From contig JAGBNC010000036.1 in assembly GCA_017634595.1 (NCBI GenBank), positions 186,001 through 250,000 on the forward strand: a stretch of DNA of 64,000 nt, in the 5' to 3' direction. Positions 26,931 to 36,302 of the stretch are shown piece by piece; position 1 is the stretch's first letter; every line of letters begins with the position of its first letter. Below the pieces are notes generated by a model. It worked only from the letters and a program-made list of their open reading frames with translations, was not told where the DNA came from and ran no database searches. A program made the translations under genes and the position numbers. The DNA comes from Bacteroidales bacterium (lineage in GTDB: Bacteria; Bacteroidota; Bacteroidia; Bacteroidales; UBA932).

Positions 26931-29085
26931 GATACTGCTGTAAGGCCCACATTTCGTCACGGTAGCGGGCGGCTGCGGTGAAATCAAGCTCGGCGGCCGA
27001 TTTTTTCATCCTGGCGCGGTCATCTTCGACCATCTTTTCAATCTGGGCACGGGACATGGAGCGAATCACCGGGTCCTGAAGCACTGCCGCCAGATCTGCA
27101 CGTACAAAACCTTCTTCGGAGTAAGCAGCGCCCTTGTCCCGCAGCGCATCGTGACCAAAGCCCACGGATATGCTCCCGCGACCGTAGTCTGAAGGGTTGG
27201 GGATGTACTGAGGCGCATCGTAAGAATTGGCTGCGGACACACGTCCGGTTGTGCCTCCAGCAAGCCTTCCACCCACCGGCTTTACGCCTCCGAGCTCCGA
27301 CAGAAGCACGTTGCTGCGAGTCTGGACCTGCTGAGGCGTTATGTGATGCAACTTATTGTAGGCTATCTGCTTGGAACGCCGGCGCTCCGTCTCGCGTATG
27401 GTCTGGTCCATGGAGGGAGTAATGTGGTCGGCATACATTATCACCAGTCCGTTGACATTACGGGCGGCACGGCCGGCTGTCTGGGTCAAAGCCCTGCCTG
27501 TACGGAGGAAGCCCTCCTTGTCGGCATCCAGAATGGCCACCAGCGACACCGACGGGATATCCAGTCCCTCACGGAGCAAGTTTACACCCACCAGCACATC
27601 GAACAATCCATTCTTGAAATCTTCTATGATTTCCACGCGCTCGGAAGTATCGACGTCGGAGTGTATGTATCTCACTCTCACCCCAATACGCCTCAGATAT
27701 TCATCTAATTCTTCAGCCATCCGTTTGGTAAGTGTCGTCACCAGCACCCTCTCGTCATCTTCAGCACGCTTGCGTATTTCTTCCACAAGATCATCCACCT
27801 GTCCCTCTGTGGGGCGGACTTCAATCGGCGGATCAAGCAGTCCCGTAGGCCGCACAACTTGTTCTACCACAAGCCCTTCCGACTTTTCCAACTCGTAGTC
27901 GGCAGGCGTAGCGCTCACATATACAGTCTGTCCCGTAAGGGCTTCAAATTCTTCAAATTTCAGCGGCCTATTGTCCGAAGCGGCCGGCAGACGGAAGCCG
28001 TATTCCACAAGTACACTTTTACGCGAATGGTCACCGCCGTACATAGCACGCACCTGAGGCAGAGTCACATGGCTCTCGTCTATAAATGTAATAAAGTCCT
28101 TGGGGAAATAGTCCAGCAGGCAGAACGGCCTCTCCCCTTCCTTGCGGCCGTCGAAGTAGCGGGAATAATTCTCGATACCAGGACAATAGCCCATCTCTTT
28201 GATCATCTCAAGGTCATACTCTACCCGCTGCTTAAGGCGCTTGGCCTCAAGCCCCTTGCCTACCGACTCAAACCAGGCTATCTGCTTGACCAGATCGTCC
28301 TGGATAGCGCTTACGGCAGCTATCGAACGCTCACGTGTGGTCACGAAATTGGTTGCAGGGCAAATGCTCACGTGGTCAATTTCCTCGATATGGGCTCCTG
28401 TCACAGGGTCAATCAGGCTCAGCGAATCCACCTCGTCGCCGAAGAATTCCACCCGCACGGCTTCATCCGCCCCTCCGAGGAACACATCTATTATGTCGCC
28501 ATGTACGCGGAAAGTACCCCTTTTGAAATCCGTCTCAGTGCGGCTGTACAGGGCATCTACGAGCTTGTAAAGCAGCCCGGTAAGACTGCGGCGCTCCCCC
28601 TTTTTCACCTCTATCGTCTGGGCATAGAAATCTTCGGGATTGCCTATTCCGTACAGGCAGCTCACGCTGGAAATCACCACCACGTCGCGCCGCCCGCTCA
28701 TAAGAGCAGAAGCCGCAGAGAGCCTGAGTTTCTCTATCTGGTCGTTGATGCTCAGGTCCTTCTCTATGTACGTGTCCGTGGTCGGAAGATACGCTTCCGG
28801 CTGATAATAATCGTAATACGACACGAAATACTCCACCGCGTTGTCGGGGAAGAACGATTTGAACTCGCCGTAGAGCTGCGCCGCAAGAGTTTTATTGTGG
28901 CTAAGGATAAGTGCCGGACGCTGCAGGCGCTCTATCACATTGGCCATGGTGAAGGTTTTCCCTGAACCGGTAACGCCCAGCAGGGTAACGTCCGGTACGC
29001 CTTCCCGGAGCGCAGAACACAGTTGCTCAATGGCTTCGGGCTGGTCACCGGACGGAGAATAATCGGACTTGAGAACAAATTTCAT
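26911..29085 (-). CDS. uvrB: Excinuclease ABC subunit B
   Basis: A 724-residue nucleotide excision repair helicase-like subunit, slightly longer than the usual 670-690. Walker [16 protein letters not shown] at residue 39, the beta-hairpin region [21 protein letters not shown], helicase motifs [13 protein letters not shown] and QTAGRAARN, and a C-terminal UVR domain ([17 protein letters not shown]). The extra length is a linker of about 45 residues before the UVR domain. The promoter TACTTTTG ends 8 bases before the ATG. Divergent from relA. Confidence 0.96.
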   Translation of the reverse strand: MKFVLKSDYSPSGDQPEAIEQLCSALREGVPDVTLLGVTGSGKTFTMANVIERLQRPALILSHNKTLAAQLYGEFKSFFPDNAVEYFVSYYDYYQPEAYLPTTDTYIEKDLSINDQIEKLRLSAASALMSGRRDVVVISSVSCLYGIGNPEDFYAQTIEVKKGERRSLTGLLYKLVDALYSRTETDFKRGTFRVHGDIIDVFLGGADEAVRVEFFGDEVDSLSLIDPVTGAHIEEIDHVSICPATNFVTTRERSIAAVSAIQDDLVKQIAWFESVGKGLEAKRLKQRVEYDLEMIKEMGYCPGIENYSRYFDGRKEGERPFCLLDYFPKDFITFIDESHVTLPQVRAMYGGDHSRKSVLVEYGFRLPAASDNRPLKFEEFEALTGQTVYVSATPADYELEKSEGLVVEQVVRPTGLLDPPIEVRPTEGQVDDLVEEIRKRAEDDERVLVTTLTKRMAEELDEYLRRIGVRVRYIHSDVDTSERVEIIEDFKNGLFDVLVGVNLLREGLDIPSVSLVAILDADKEGFLRTGRALTQTAGRAARNVNGLVIMYADHITPSMDQTIRETERRRSKQIAYNKLHHITPQQVQTRSNVLLSELGGVKPVGGRLAGGTTGRVSAANSYDAPQYIPNPSDYGRGSISVGFGHDALRDKGAAYSEEGFVRADLAAVLQDPVIRSMSRAQIEKMVEDDRARMKKSAAELDFTAAARYRDEMWALQQYLKVWKD

Positions 29086-29093
29086 TTGCTCTG

Positions 29094-29101
29094 CAAAAGT
29101 A
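29094..29101 (-). promoter_or_regulatory. Promoter element TACTTTTG of uvrB
   Basis: Minus-strand TAnnTTTG match, 8 bases from the uvrB ATG. The divergent relA element is only 12 bases away. Confidence 0.6.
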
Positions 29102-29113
29102 GCAATAAATGTT

Positions 29114-29121
29114 TATATTTG
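29114..29121 (+). promoter_or_regulatory. Promoter element TATATTTG of relA
   Basis: TAnnTTTG match ending 6 bases before the relA ATG, predicting a near-leaderless mRNA. Confidence 0.6.
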
Positions 29122-29127
29122 CATCTT

Positions 29128-31215
29128 ATGGAAGATACTCTGTCATCACAGGCAAGACAGATTGCGCTTGCCGCCCTCGAAGGCGAAACCCGTTACGACG
29201 GTTCGCCTTTCATCACTCATGCCGACGGAGTGGCATCCATCGTGACCGGCGAAATCGGCCTTCCGGATGCCTGCGCCGCCGCTGTTTATCTCCATGAGGC
29301 TACCCGGGAGCACCCCGACGTAGATATCAGTTCTTTCCCGAAAGACGTCAGGATGATGGTGGACGGACTCAACAAGATTTCTACCATCAAGCCCAAAGAT
29401 ACCAGGCTCGAAGCGGACAATTACAAAAAGCTTATTGTCCAGTACTCCACCGACCCCAGAGTCAGCGTCATCAAGATCGCCGACAGGCTGGAGGTCATGC
29501 GGAAGCTGAGCATTTTCCCCAAGCTCTCCAGGGACCAGAAGTTACTGGAGACCATGATGTTGTACATGCCTATCGCACACCAGCTCGGGCTCTACAAGAT
29601 CAACAGCGAACTGGGCGATATTTACTTCAGCTACGCCGAGCCGGAGCAGTACCGTGCCATCACCAACAAGCTCAAAGCCACGGAGAAAGACAGGGAGAGG
29701 CTTACACGCGAGTTCATCGAGCCCCTCAAGATCAAGCTGTCCCAGGCCGGCATCAACTACAAGCTGAAGATACGCACCAAGAGTGCATGGTCGATCTGGC
29801 GCAAGATGCAGGTCCAGAAGGTGCCTTTCGAGGGGGTGTACGATGTGTTCGCCATACGATTCATCATTGACTGCCCCGAAGATCCTGCCACGGAAAAAGA
29901 TCTCTGCTGGAAGGTGTATTCATACGTTACGGAAGAATATGAGCCCGACACCAAGCGTCTGCGCGACTGGATAAGTACCCCGCGTCCAAGCGGTTACGAA
30001 TCGCTGCACATTACCGTTAAGAACCGCCAGGGCTGTTATCTGGAGGTTCAGATACGTACTCGGCGCATGGACGACATGGCAGAAAACGGGCCGGCAGCAC
30101 ATTGGGCTTACAAAGGCATCAAAGGCGAGCAGAGCACCACTAAGTGGCTGCTCAGCGTACGCGATGCGCTGGAGCACCCTCTAAGCGCCAATCCTGAAGA
30201 CCTGCCCGCTCCACCGGACAAGGAGATTTTCGTATTTACGCCCACCGGCGAGCTGAGGATACTTCCCGCAGGCGCGTCAGTGCTTGATTTTGCATTCAAC
30301 ATACACTCCGGGCTGGGCGCGCGCTGCACGGGAGGACGGGTAAACGGCAAGGCGGTACAGCTCAAGGAGAAGCTTAAGACCGGCGACACCGTTGAGATCC
30401 AGACCCGCAAGGACCAGAAGCCCAACCGCGACTGGCTGAACTGGGTGGTCACTTCCAAGGCACGGTCCAAGATAAAGCTTGAGCTTGATGCCGATGAACG
30501 CAAGCGTGCGGCCGAAGGACGTGAGCTGCTGGAGAGGCGTCTGCGCAACTGGAAGCTGGAGTTCCCCGACGGCATGCAGACTGAATACATGAAGGCCCAC
30601 AAATACAGTTCCGTGCTTGCCTTCATGGCTGCTATTGCGTCCGGCGAAGTGGATATCAACGACATCAAGGCCTACATACAGGAAAAGGCAGTCAAGGAGA
30701 CCGAGGTCCAGCAGGAGCACATAGTCAAGGAAAAGATACAGGGCTACACCGGCGACGGTGAAGATATCCTCGTACTTAACGCCAAGGACGTCAAGGGTTT
30801 GGACTACAAGATGGCAGCTTGCTGCAACCCTGTGTTCGGCGACGACGTGTTCGGTTTCGTGACACGTAGCGCCGGTATCAAGATACACAGGATTTCATGC
30901 CCCAATGCGTCGCGCCTCATCGAGCGTTACCCTTACCGTATCCAGAAGGTCGTTTGGCAGGAGACCGCTTCTGCCGGCAGTTTCCTGGTATCGCTGGCCA
31001 TCACTGCCGATAAAGAGAATTCCGTCATGAGTTCTATCATGGATGTCGCAGGGCAGTTCCGGGTGTCGGTGCGTTCCATGAGCGTGAATGAGAATCATCG
31101 CAACGGCACGTATGAGATTCTGCTCCGTCTTCTTGTGCCTTCCAACCTCGAACTCGACAAAGTCATCTCACAGGTCGGCGCCCTTAAACAGGTTGTCAAA
31201 GTAAAACGGTTGTAA
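29128..31215 (+). CDS. relA: RelA/SpoT family (p)ppGpp synthetase with degenerate hydrolase domain
   Basis: A 695-residue long RSH protein. Domains in order: HD-type hydrolase (about 15-170), synthetase (about 215-340), TGS (about 370-430), and a C-terminal ACT-type domain. The hydrolase looks inactive: the HD pair is YLHEATREH and the usual DRLHNMRT reads DRLEVMRK. The synthetase is intact (TPRPSGYESLHITV, YLEVQIRTRRMDDMA, AAHWAYKG). I therefore call it a RelA-type synthetase. The ATG at 29128 follows the promoter by 6 bases; the upstream frame lies in uvrB and the promoters. Confidence 0.92.
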   Translation: MEDTLSSQARQIALAALEGETRYDGSPFITHADGVASIVTGEIGLPDACAAAVYLHEATREHPDVDISSFPKDVRMMVDGLNKISTIKPKDTRLEADNYKKLIVQYSTDPRVSVIKIADRLEVMRKLSIFPKLSRDQKLLETMMLYMPIAHQLGLYKINSELGDIYFSYAEPEQYRAITNKLKATEKDRERLTREFIEPLKIKLSQAGINYKLKIRTKSAWSIWRKMQVQKVPFEGVYDVFAIRFIIDCPEDPATEKDLCWKVYSYVTEEYEPDTKRLRDWISTPRPSGYESLHITVKNRQGCYLEVQIRTRRMDDMAENGPAAHWAYKGIKGEQSTTKWLLSVRDALEHPLSANPEDLPAPPDKEIFVFTPTGELRILPAGASVLDFAFNIHSGLGARCTGGRVNGKAVQLKEKLKTGDTVEIQTRKDQKPNRDWLNWVVTSKARSKIKLELDADERKRAAEGRELLERRLRNWKLEFPDGMQTEYMKAHKYSSVLAFMAAIASGEVDINDIKAYIQEKAVKETEVQQEHIVKEKIQGYTGDGEDILVLNAKDVKGLDYKMAACCNPVFGDDVFGFVTRSAGIKIHRISCPNASRLIERYPYRIQKVVWQETASAGSFLVSLAITADKENSVMSSIMDVAGQFRVSVRSMSVNENHRNGTYEILLRLLVPSNLELDKVISQVGALKQVVKVKRL

Positions 31216-31259
31216 GCCAGTGATCCTGCCGAAAATTTTTAACATTTGTCTTTTTTGAT

Positions 31260-31267
31260 TAACTTTG
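31260..31267 (+). promoter_or_regulatory. Promoter element TAACTTTG of parE
   Basis: TAnnTTTG match 22 bases before the parE ATG. Confidence 0.6.
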
Positions 31268-31289
31268 TCAGTTATCAAAGATCGGAGAT

Positions 31290-33191
31290 ATGGCAGAGCA
31301 GATTAATTACACCGACGACAACATAATCACCCTGGAAGGCGTAGAGCATATCCGGATGCGTCCGGGAATGTACATCGGACGTCTGGGCAACGGCAACAAT
31401 CCCGGCGACGGTATTTACGTTCTTCTGAAGGAAGTAGTGGACAACTCCATTGACGAGTTCGCAATGGGCTTCGGCAAGCAGGTGCAGATTACTGTCGAAA
31501 ACGGAGAAGTGACCGTGCGCGACTTCGGCCGCGGCATCCCTCTTGACTCGGTGGTCAAAGCCGTCAGCATCCTCAACACCGGAGGCAAATTCGACGATAA
31601 GGCTTTCAAGAAATCTGTCGGCCTCAACGGCGTGGGTACCAAAGCCGTCAACGCCCTCTCCGAGCGCTTCTACGTCTGCTCCCACCGCGACGGTGAATGC
31701 TCATGGGCTTCGTTCGAGCGCGGAGAACTCAAAGACAGCGGCAAGGGCGAGACAAAGGAGAAAAACGGCACCTTAGTGCGCTTCTACCCCGACACTATGA
31801 TGTTCGGCGACTTCCATTTCAACATGGACTACGTCGAGACCATGGTCAAGAACTACTCCTACCTCAAAAGGGGCCTCACGCTTACTCTCAACGGCACTTC
31901 GTACAAATCCGAGAACGGCCTCCTGGACCTGGTGAACGAGAACCTCAGCGAGGAGCCGCTCTACCCGCCCATCCACCTGGAAGGAGAAGACATAGAGATC
32001 GTACTCAGCCACGGCAACGCCTACGGCGAGAACATATCTTCATTCGTCAACGGACAGAACACCCGCGACGGAGGCACGCATCTAGCCGCCTACCGCGAGG
32101 CTATTGCCAAGACACTCAAGGAGTTCTTCAAGAAGAACTACGAGCCCGCCGACTGCCGTCAGGGCATCGTAGGCGCCATCAGCATACAGATCCAGGAGCC
32201 CAACTTCGAAGGCCAGACCAAGACCAAGCTCGGCTCCAACTACATGTGGGAGAAGCAGACGCGGGACGAGAAAGGCGCTCTCAAGACAGACATAGGTCCT
32301 ACTATCCGAAGTTTCGTCAACGACTTCGTATCCAAGAATCTGGACAACTACCTCCGCATACATAAAGAGATTGTTCCGGTAATTGAGGACAAGATAAAGG
32401 CCTCCCAGCAGGAACGCGAAGAGATAAGCGGCATTCAGAAGAAAACCCGCGAGCGCAACAAGCGCACCAACATCTACAATCGCAAGCTGCGCGACTGCCG
32501 CTACCATTTCAACGACAAAGTGACAGAGAAGACGCAGGAGAACATCGAGAAATCCAGCATCTTCATCACCGAGGGTGACTCTGCAAGCGGAACCATAACC
32601 AAGGCCCGCAACGCCAATTATCAGGCAGTGTTCAGCCTGCGCGGAAAGCCCATCAACTCCTACAAGGAAAGCCGCAAGAAAGTGGCTGAGAACGAAGAGC
32701 TTAACCTGCTCATCAACGCCCTCGGAGTGGAGGACGACCTGGACAACCTGCGCTACAACAACATCATCGTCGCAACCGATGCTGATGACGACGGCATGCA
32801 CATCCGCATGCTGGTTCTCACCTTCATCATGAAATACTACCCCGACCTTATCCGTCGCGGGCACGTGCATATCCTTCAGACTCCCCTATTCCGAGTCAAA
32901 AACAAGAAAGAGAACCGCTACTGCTACAATCAGGAAGAGAAGGAAAAAGCCATCAATGAACTCAAGACCGGTGTAGAAATCACACGCTTCAAAGGCCTCG
33001 GAGAGATCAGCTCCGACGAATTTACCGATTTCATTGGGGAGAACATGCGGCTCGACCAGGTCAGCCTCGCCGAAGAGGAATCAATCCACGATATCATGGA
33101 CTTCTACATGGGCGACAACACCGTTGACCGTCAGCGCTTTATCCGCGCCAACCTCCGCTCCGAGCAAGAGCTTGAGGACGTGGATATCTAG
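31290..33191 (+). CDS. parE: DNA topoisomerase IV subunit B
   Basis: A 633-residue GHKL ATPase subunit. ATP site: EVVDNSIDEF, RDFGRGIPLD, and the lid SVGLNGVGTKAVNALS. TOPRIM: EGDSASGTI and DADDDGMHIR. C-terminal RFKGLGEISSDEF. The EGDSASG form and the sequence after the ATP lid match Bacteroidota ParE better than GyrB. It decatenates replicated chromosomes with ParC, which is not in this window. It converges with the next gene, overlapping by 4 bases. Confidence 0.92.
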   Translation: MAEQINYTDDNIITLEGVEHIRMRPGMYIGRLGNGNNPGDGIYVLLKEVVDNSIDEFAMGFGKQVQITVENGEVTVRDFGRGIPLDSVVKAVSILNTGGKFDDKAFKKSVGLNGVGTKAVNALSERFYVCSHRDGECSWASFERGELKDSGKGETKEKNGTLVRFYPDTMMFGDFHFNMDYVETMVKNYSYLKRGLTLTLNGTSYKSENGLLDLVNENLSEEPLYPPIHLEGEDIEIVLSHGNAYGENISSFVNGQNTRDGGTHLAAYREAIAKTLKEFFKKNYEPADCRQGIVGAISIQIQEPNFEGQTKTKLGSNYMWEKQTRDEKGALKTDIGPTIRSFVNDFVSKNLDNYLRIHKEIVPVIEDKIKASQQEREEISGIQKKTRERNKRTNIYNRKLRDCRYHFNDKVTEKTQENIEKSSIFITEGDSASGTITKARNANYQAVFSLRGKPINSYKESRKKVAENEELNLLINALGVEDDLDNLRYNNIIVATDADDDGMHIRMLVLTFIMKYYPDLIRRGHVHILQTPLFRVKNKKENRYCYNQEEKEKAINELKTGVEITRFKGLGEISSDEFTDFIGENMRLDQVSLAEEESIHDIMDFYMGDNTVDRQRFIRANLRSEQELEDVDI

Positions 33192-33886
33192 TTTTTGTCA
33201 AACTCCAGGCTTAACCCTGTGAATCTCTGGCGGATATGACGCATGTCGAAATATCCGGCTATGGATATTATCGCTCCGCCGGCAAGATCCAGCATTAAAT
33301 CGTACATGGTGTCCTTGAGCGCCTCATGGCCGACGAGGGGCGTAGAGGCGTCGAAGGTGCCGGAACTCTCCAAGAACTGCTGGGAATTGAGGCCGAACCA
33401 TCCATCGACGCAATACTCGGCAATCTCCCAAAGGGCACCGCAGGACAGGGCGAAACATAGCACCCAGATGGACACAAAGACGGGAGAGAACCTGAGCCTC
33501 CCGCTTTGCTCCGGCGCATTGAAAGTATTGATTATGATGTACCCGAGAATGCCGAGGAGTATTCCGGATATACCGTGCTGCAAATCATCCCACCACGGGA
33601 AGCGCCCATAGAAGTCAGCTACATCGCCAAGCATCAAGGAACCGAAGCAGAACACGACGAATATAATTTCCATCGACGACGGAATACGCACGTGGATCAT
33701 ACGATTCAGTAGGATTGGCAGCAATATAAGGACTATCATCACAAGAGTCTCGAACATGGAGAACACTATGCGGCTGCGTGCCGCTTCGTCGTCAATCACG
33801 AATATCATCGACAATACCCCGACGATCAGCAGCAATACGCATAAGACCAGAATGACCTTCGATATCTTGGTCAGCTTAACCTTCAT
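33188..33886 (-). CDS. YjdF/DUF2238-like integral membrane protein
   Basis: A 232-residue protein with about six membrane segments. The segment FPWWDDLQHGISGILLGILG and later ALWEIAEYCVDGWFG, together with DTMYDLMLDLAGGAI, resemble DUF2238 (YjdF) proteins, whose function is unknown. The aspartates and histidine in these segments are probably the conserved ones. The start is the ATG giving MKVKLTKISKV; upstream codons would run through the TATATTTG promoter element, which ends 4 bases before this ATG. Monocistronic, convergent with parE. Confidence 0.75.
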   Translation of the reverse strand: MKVKLTKISKVILVLCVLLLIVGVLSMIFVIDDEAARSRIVFSMFETLVMIVLILLPILLNRMIHVRIPSSMEIIFVVFCFGSLMLGDVADFYGRFPWWDDLQHGISGILLGILGYIIINTFNAPEQSGRLRFSPVFVSIWVLCFALSCGALWEIAEYCVDGWFGLNSQQFLESSGTFDASTPLVGHEALKDTMYDLMLDLAGGAIISIAGYFDMRHIRQRFTGLSLEFDKN

Positions 33887-33890
33887 GGTA

Positions 33891-33898
33891 CAAATATA
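33891..33898 (-). promoter_or_regulatory. Promoter element TATATTTG of the YjdF-like gene
   Basis: Minus-strand TAnnTTTG match ending 4 bases before the ATG; leaderless transcription predicted. Confidence 0.55.
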
Positions 33899-33946
33899 AA
33901 TAAATAATGGAATTTCTCTAATGTTGCCAATTATCAGAAATAATCG

Positions 33947-33954
33947 TAATTTTG
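33947..33954 (+). promoter_or_regulatory. Promoter element TAATTTTG of the small peptide-FISUMP unit
   Basis: TAnnTTTG match 33 bases before the ATG of the 41-codon gene at 33988. Confidence 0.55.
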
Positions 33955-33987
33955 CATCCCACATTGTTGAGAAAGATAGCCACTGAT

Positions 33988-34113
33988 ATGTTAAACAAAC
34001 TCTACGTGCATCCAGAATGTGAAATTGAGGCCACATCTCTGGTGAGCATTATTTGTGTCAGCCCCGATGCCGGCGGACTTGAAGATGTCGAGTATGAAGA
34101 TTGGGTAGTATAG
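33988..34113 (+). CDS. 41-residue acidic peptide upstream of a surface lipoprotein
   Basis: A short reading frame beginning MLNKLYVHPECEIEA and ending GGLEDVEYEDWVV. It has two cysteines, a hydrophobic middle (SLVSIICVS), and an acidic tail ending in Trp. There is no ordinary signal peptide. It follows a TAATTTTG promoter element and lies 14 bases before the lipoprotein start, so both are probably on one mRNA. Peptides of this shape (K-Y-x-P-E start, Cys-Ser middle, Gly-Gly, E-x-x-E/D-W end) recur in Bacteroidales as far as I recall. The function is unknown. Confidence 0.6.
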   Translation: MLNKLYVHPECEIEATSLVSIICVSPDAGGLEDVEYEDWVV

Positions 34114-34127
34114 CTTTTATTCTGAAT

Positions 34128-36161
34128 ATGAAAACACGTTATATTTTACTTGCAGCAGCAACACTGATGATGGCTGCATGCTCCAAGATCAATGAGCAGC
34201 CTAAGTCCGAGGGAACACAAATGACTTTCCGCGCATATCAAGAAGGTGCTCAAGAGACCAAGACAACTGTTTTGGATGGTGGCACTCGAGTTTATTGGGA
34301 GCCTGCCGATGAGATCAAGGTATTCTTCAAGAGCTCCAGCGGCAGATTTGTTTCTCAGAATACAGGACTGGCCAGGGTCGCTGATTTTTCAGGAGTACTG
34401 AATATCCTCGTCGGTGCGAACGAAGGTGAAGATGCTGCAAATCAAACCTGGGGCCTTTATCCTTTTCGTTCAGATGCTAGCTTCGATGGTGAATACGTCA
34501 CGACAACGCTGCCTGCCGAACAAACGGGAAGGGCTGGAAGCTTTGCCAAGAATACACATATCTGCCTTGCAAAGTCTGGCGGCAATGACCTCACTTTTTA
34601 TAACGTCACCGGCGGACTTCGCTTTTCTCTAAGCAACGAAGGCATCAAAAGCGTGAGTTTTGAAGGCGCCAATGGCGAAGCCGTTGCCGGCACAGTTAAA
34701 CTCTCATTCGAAGACGGCATTCCCGTAGTAAAGGAAATCATAGAACCTAAGACGGTCATTACACTTACAGCGCCAGACAACGGCACATTTCAAACCGGCA
34801 AATGGTACTATTTAGAGGTGATTCCAGGCAATATTAATGGATTCAAGATTACTTTTGTTTCTGTTAGTGGCCACGCAATTCGAAAAACCAGCAACTTGGT
34901 AACTGTTCGCCGCGGCGTTTATGGTAACTTGCCCGATATTGACGCAGGATGTCCAGTATTCGATGAGCCTGAGGCTGTTGACCTTGGTTTGCCTTCCGGC
35001 ACCCTCTGGGCCTCAATGAACGTCGGTGCTATTTCACCAGAGGACATCGGTGGTCGTTATGCTTGGGGGGAAACTCTGACCAAATCGTATTACGATTGGG
35101 ATAACTACAAATGGTGTAATGGAAGTTATTCTTCATTGACCAAGTATTGTAATACTTCTTCATATGGAACTGTGGATAATAAGCTAACACTTGAAAATGA
35201 CGATGACGTCGCACAAGTATTGTTGGGCAACGAATGGCATATGCCAAACAACAATCAAATGCAAGAGCTTATAGATAAATGCAAGTGGCGTGATGAGGTT
35301 TTAAATGGAGTAACCGGATGCCGTGTGACGGGTCCTAATTCCAATTCTATCTTTATCCCCTGCAATGGACAATATGATGAAGGCGGGCTTGTGCACAACA
35401 GCGAGGTATTCTTATGGACTTCTGAGACCGATGGCTCATATAATGCTTATCGTTGCGAGTATTATGGCAAAGCCAATTTAAAATGTTGGAATCATAGGCA
35501 CGACGGTTTGTGCATTAGGCCGGTAAAGGGCCATTCGCCACAAACTAGTGTTGTTCCCGACGCCATTGATCTCGGTCTGAGCGTAAAATGGGCATCGTTT
35601 AACGTCGGAGCAACAAAGCCTGAGGAATCTGGTGATTATTTCGCGTGGGGTGAAACCGAGCCCAAAAACAAATACAGTTGGTCCACTTATAAATGGTGTT
35701 TAGGGCAGTCCACAACGCCAGATGCTGAAGATCTGACCAAGTATAACACTAATCCGGATTATGGAGAGGTGGATAATTTAACCATTCTGCAGCCTGAGGA
35801 TGACGCCGCAACGGCAGCATTTGGGAAAGACTGGCGTATGCCGACATTTGCTGAGATCAGGGAACTTGTGAACGGGTGTTCATGGACATATACACAACAG
35901 AATGGAGTAACTGGTTTTATCGTCACAAGCAATGTTGAAGGGTTTAAGAATAAATCAATATTCCTCCCAGCAGCAGGTTATCGTTTAGAGGACGGTTTAT
36001 ATCAAGTAGGAATTGATGGTAACTACGCATCTTCCACTCTTTATACTGACGATCCCGATAATGGCCTAGGTCTAGCTTTCTGGTCTTCAACCGTAATGTA
36101 CAGAAGCAGTTATGATGGAAGACGTTATGGCCGTTCAGTCAGAGCTGTGACAAAAGAATAG
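34128..36161 (+). CDS. Fimbrillin-like surface lipoprotein with two FISUMP domains
   Basis: A 677-residue lipoprotein (signal peptide, lipobox MAAC). Residues 30-270 resemble the fimbrillin/Mfa-like N-terminal fold (TKTTVLDGGTRVYWEPADEI). Two tandem FISUMP-type domains follow, each starting DLGLPSG or DLGLS with LWAS/KWAS, NVGA, AWGE and W-x-MP motifs, at about 295-475 and 490-677. Such proteins are exposed on the cell surface; ligands are unknown. Its base composition is visibly more AT-rich than the flanking genes, suggesting transfer. The start is the ATG giving MKTRYILL. Confidence 0.85.
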   Translation: MKTRYILLAAATLMMAACSKINEQPKSEGTQMTFRAYQEGAQETKTTVLDGGTRVYWEPADEIKVFFKSSSGRFVSQNTGLARVADFSGVLNILVGANEGEDAANQTWGLYPFRSDASFDGEYVTTTLPAEQTGRAGSFAKNTHICLAKSGGNDLTFYNVTGGLRFSLSNEGIKSVSFEGANGEAVAGTVKLSFEDGIPVVKEIIEPKTVITLTAPDNGTFQTGKWYYLEVIPGNINGFKITFVSVSGHAIRKTSNLVTVRRGVYGNLPDIDAGCPVFDEPEAVDLGLPSGTLWASMNVGAISPEDIGGRYAWGETLTKSYYDWDNYKWCNGSYSSLTKYCNTSSYGTVDNKLTLENDDDVAQVLLGNEWHMPNNNQMQELIDKCKWRDEVLNGVTGCRVTGPNSNSIFIPCNGQYDEGGLVHNSEVFLWTSETDGSYNAYRCEYYGKANLKCWNHRHDGLCIRPVKGHSPQTSVVPDAIDLGLSVKWASFNVGATKPEESGDYFAWGETEPKNKYSWSTYKWCLGQSTTPDAEDLTKYNTNPDYGEVDNLTILQPEDDAATAAFGKDWRMPTFAEIRELVNGCSWTYTQQNGVTGFIVTSNVEGFKNKSIFLPAAGYRLEDGLYQVGIDGNYASSTLYTDDPDNGLGLAFWSSTVMYRSSYDGRRYGRSVRAVTKE

Positions 36162-36182
36162 TAGAAAGTTATCATACATCGT

Positions 36183-36302
36183 TCAGCACCCATTTCGGCC
36201 GGGCCAATGGAATGCCAGCTCCTTGCTGGCAGTCAAATAGAAGCCCACACCGAAGTCCTTTCCAACCTCGGAGCGGCTCAGGTCAATCTCCTTGACTAGA
36301 AA
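36183..36302 (-). pseudogene. Remnant of a DUF3990 gene
   Basis: Reading the minus strand from 36296, an open stretch of 37 codons ends in TGA at 36183-36185. It reads VKEIDLSRSEVGKDFG, then VGFYLTASKELAFHW. DUF3990 proteins characteristically have DLS-x-x-K-DFG-x-GFYLT followed by an A-x-x-W helix, so I read this as a surviving core segment. There is no start codon (an in-frame TAA lies just upstream), and the rest of the protein (normally well over 100 residues) is absent. It lies between the FISUMP gene and tetR. Confidence 0.55.

Noticed and set aside
27859-28965. 368-codon plus-strand frame across uvrB
   Set aside because: uvrB is unmistakable on the minus strand; the frame has no recognisable features.
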